Of a stretch of DNA of 5,119 nt, positions 4,373 through 5,119 are shown piece by piece. Position numbers and translations under genes: made by a program. Positions within the stretch are counted from its first letter, which is position 1. Every line of letters begins with the position of its first letter. The DNA is taken from contig JAAUTT010000424.1 of assembly GCA_012031335.1 (NCBI GenBank), forward strand, positions 1 to 5,119, written 5' to 3'. Under the pieces are notes generated by a model. That model was not told where the DNA came from, ran no database searches, and saw only the letters and a program-made list of their open reading frames with translations. The stretch is from Bacteroidales bacterium. GTDB lineage: Bacteria; Bacteroidota; Bacteroidia; Bacteroidales; JAAUTT01.

Positions 4373-5119
4373 ATGGAAAATCCGCACATAAGTGTTCGTA
4401 ACCTTAATGTTTATCTTCAGCAAAACCATGTTTTGAAGAATGTGAACCTGGATATTCCAAGTAAAGCCATTACCTGTATTATTGGTCCTTCGGGTTGCGG
4501 AAAAACTACCTTGCTCAAAACCTTTAACCGTCTGCTCGATCAGTCGATTGAAGTGAAAATTGATGGTGAAGTATTACTCGATGGCGAAAATATTCACGGT
4601 AAAAATGTGGATATTATGCATATCCGAAAAAAGATGGGACTTCTTTCCCAACGACCTGTTCCGCTGCCTATGTCTATTTTCGACAATATAGCTTATGGCC
4701 CTCGCATCCATGGTATTCGCCGTAAAAAGAAACTCGAACGGTTGGTTCAGAAATATCTTAAATCGGCCGGATTATGGGACGAAGTAAAAGACCGGCTAAA
4801 CACACCTGCCAACCGGTTGTCAATAGGTCAACAGCAGCGGTTATGCCTTGCCCGTGGTTTAGCAGTTGAACCGGAGATTATTCTCGGGGATGAAGCTACT
4901 TCTGCCCTCGACCCTATATCCTCAAAAAAAATTGAAGAACTCTTTATAAAACTTAAACAGGAATATTCCATTGTGCTGGTAACCCATACATTACGCCAGG
5001 CCAGGAGAATTGCTGATTACATTGTTTTTATGTATATGGGCGAAGTGGTGGAAGCGGGTACTGCCGAAGAGTTGTTTAATAACCCTCAAAAGGAACTGAC
5101 ACGCGAATATCTTCTGGTT
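4373..5119 (+). CDS. pstB: Phosphate ABC transporter ATP-binding protein PstB, 3' end at or just beyond window edge
   Basis: The frame runs 249 codons from the ATG at 4373 to the window end without a stop. PstB proteins are usually about 250-260 residues, so at most a short tail is missing. The start is supported by an AGGAAAAGG purine run just upstream, unusually SD-like for this window. Key parts are Walker A GPSGCGKTT (38-46), Q-loop Gln93 in LLSQRPVPLPMS, the PstB hallmark DNIAYGPRIHG (104-114), the signature LSIGQQQRLCLARGLA (149-164), Walker B with D173-E174, the D-loop SALDP and H-loop His205. The protein hydrolyses ATP to drive import through PstC/PstA. Two positions are unusual: LSIGQ for LSGGQ, and DEATSALD for DEPTSALD. 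The catalytic Glu, His and Lys are all kept, so the enzyme is probably active. The Q-loop MVFQKPNPFP common in PstB is also altered. Confidence 0.94.
   Translation, partial: MENPHISVRNLNVYLQQNHVLKNVNLDIPSKAITCIIGPSGCGKTTLLKTFNRLLDQSIEVKIDGEVLLDGENIHGKNVDIMHIRKKMGLLSQRPVPLPMSIFDNIAYGPRIHGIRRKKKLERLVQKYLKSAGLWDEVKDRLNTPANRLSIGQQQRLCLARGLAVEPEIILGDEATSALDPISSKKIEELFIKLKQEYSIVLVTHTLRQARRIADYIVFMYMGEVVEAGTAEELFNNPQKELTREYLLV

Noticed and set aside
1..5119. CRISPR array, tRNA, rRNA or insertion sequence
   Set aside because: No regularly spaced repeats, cloverleaf, rRNA stretch, transposase fragment or terminal inverted repeats with target duplication were found by eye.

Overview
This window looks like chromosomal DNA from a member of the Bacteroidota. 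Three things point there: an AT-rich base composition, start regions mostly without Shine-Dalgarno sequences, and a -7 box of the TAnnTTTG type (560-567, minus strand). The gene content also fits: a secreted family-20 glycosidase next to a small secreted GG-YYINxNGNK repeat protein. These are readings by eye; no database search was possible.

Layout. Positions 1-538 (minus strand) hold the first 49 codons of a probable beta-N-acetylhexosaminidase. Upstream of it, 14 bases away, is a small exported protein made of two 38-residue repeats, whose signal-peptide region is broken by one extra base. Positions 539-839 contain no gene; they hold the small gene's likely promoter and a set of inverted repeats that can pair in mutually exclusive ways. 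Positions 840-1247 (minus) encode an Rrf2/IscR-type regulator with four cysteines. Positions 1248-1519 are a divergent control region with two related dyads near the regulator and a leader hairpin near pstS. Positions 1520-5119 (plus) carry a phosphate-type ABC import operon in the order pstS, pstC, pstA, a possible 38-codon ORF, then pstB, which is open at the window end.

How the genes work together. PstS is the exported binding protein, PstC and PstA form the membrane channel, and PstB is the ATPase. pstC and pstA overlap by ATGA, and pstA overlaps the start of the 38-codon ORF in the same way. The Rrf2 regulator is transcribed divergently. It most likely controls itself through the paired dyads and could also affect the pst operon, but that is inference.

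Oddities. There are two single-base frame breaks in 5 kb: one in the small repeat protein, and one in pstS at an A5 tract. They are either assembly errors or real decay. PstS also has an exact EF-hand-like loop after the frame break and an R-x-D-x-C-G-A motif where R-x-D-x-S-G-T is usual. PstB has LSIGQ and DEATSALD in place of LSGGQ and DEPTSALD. Together these suggest a divergent Pst branch whose substrate should not be taken for granted.
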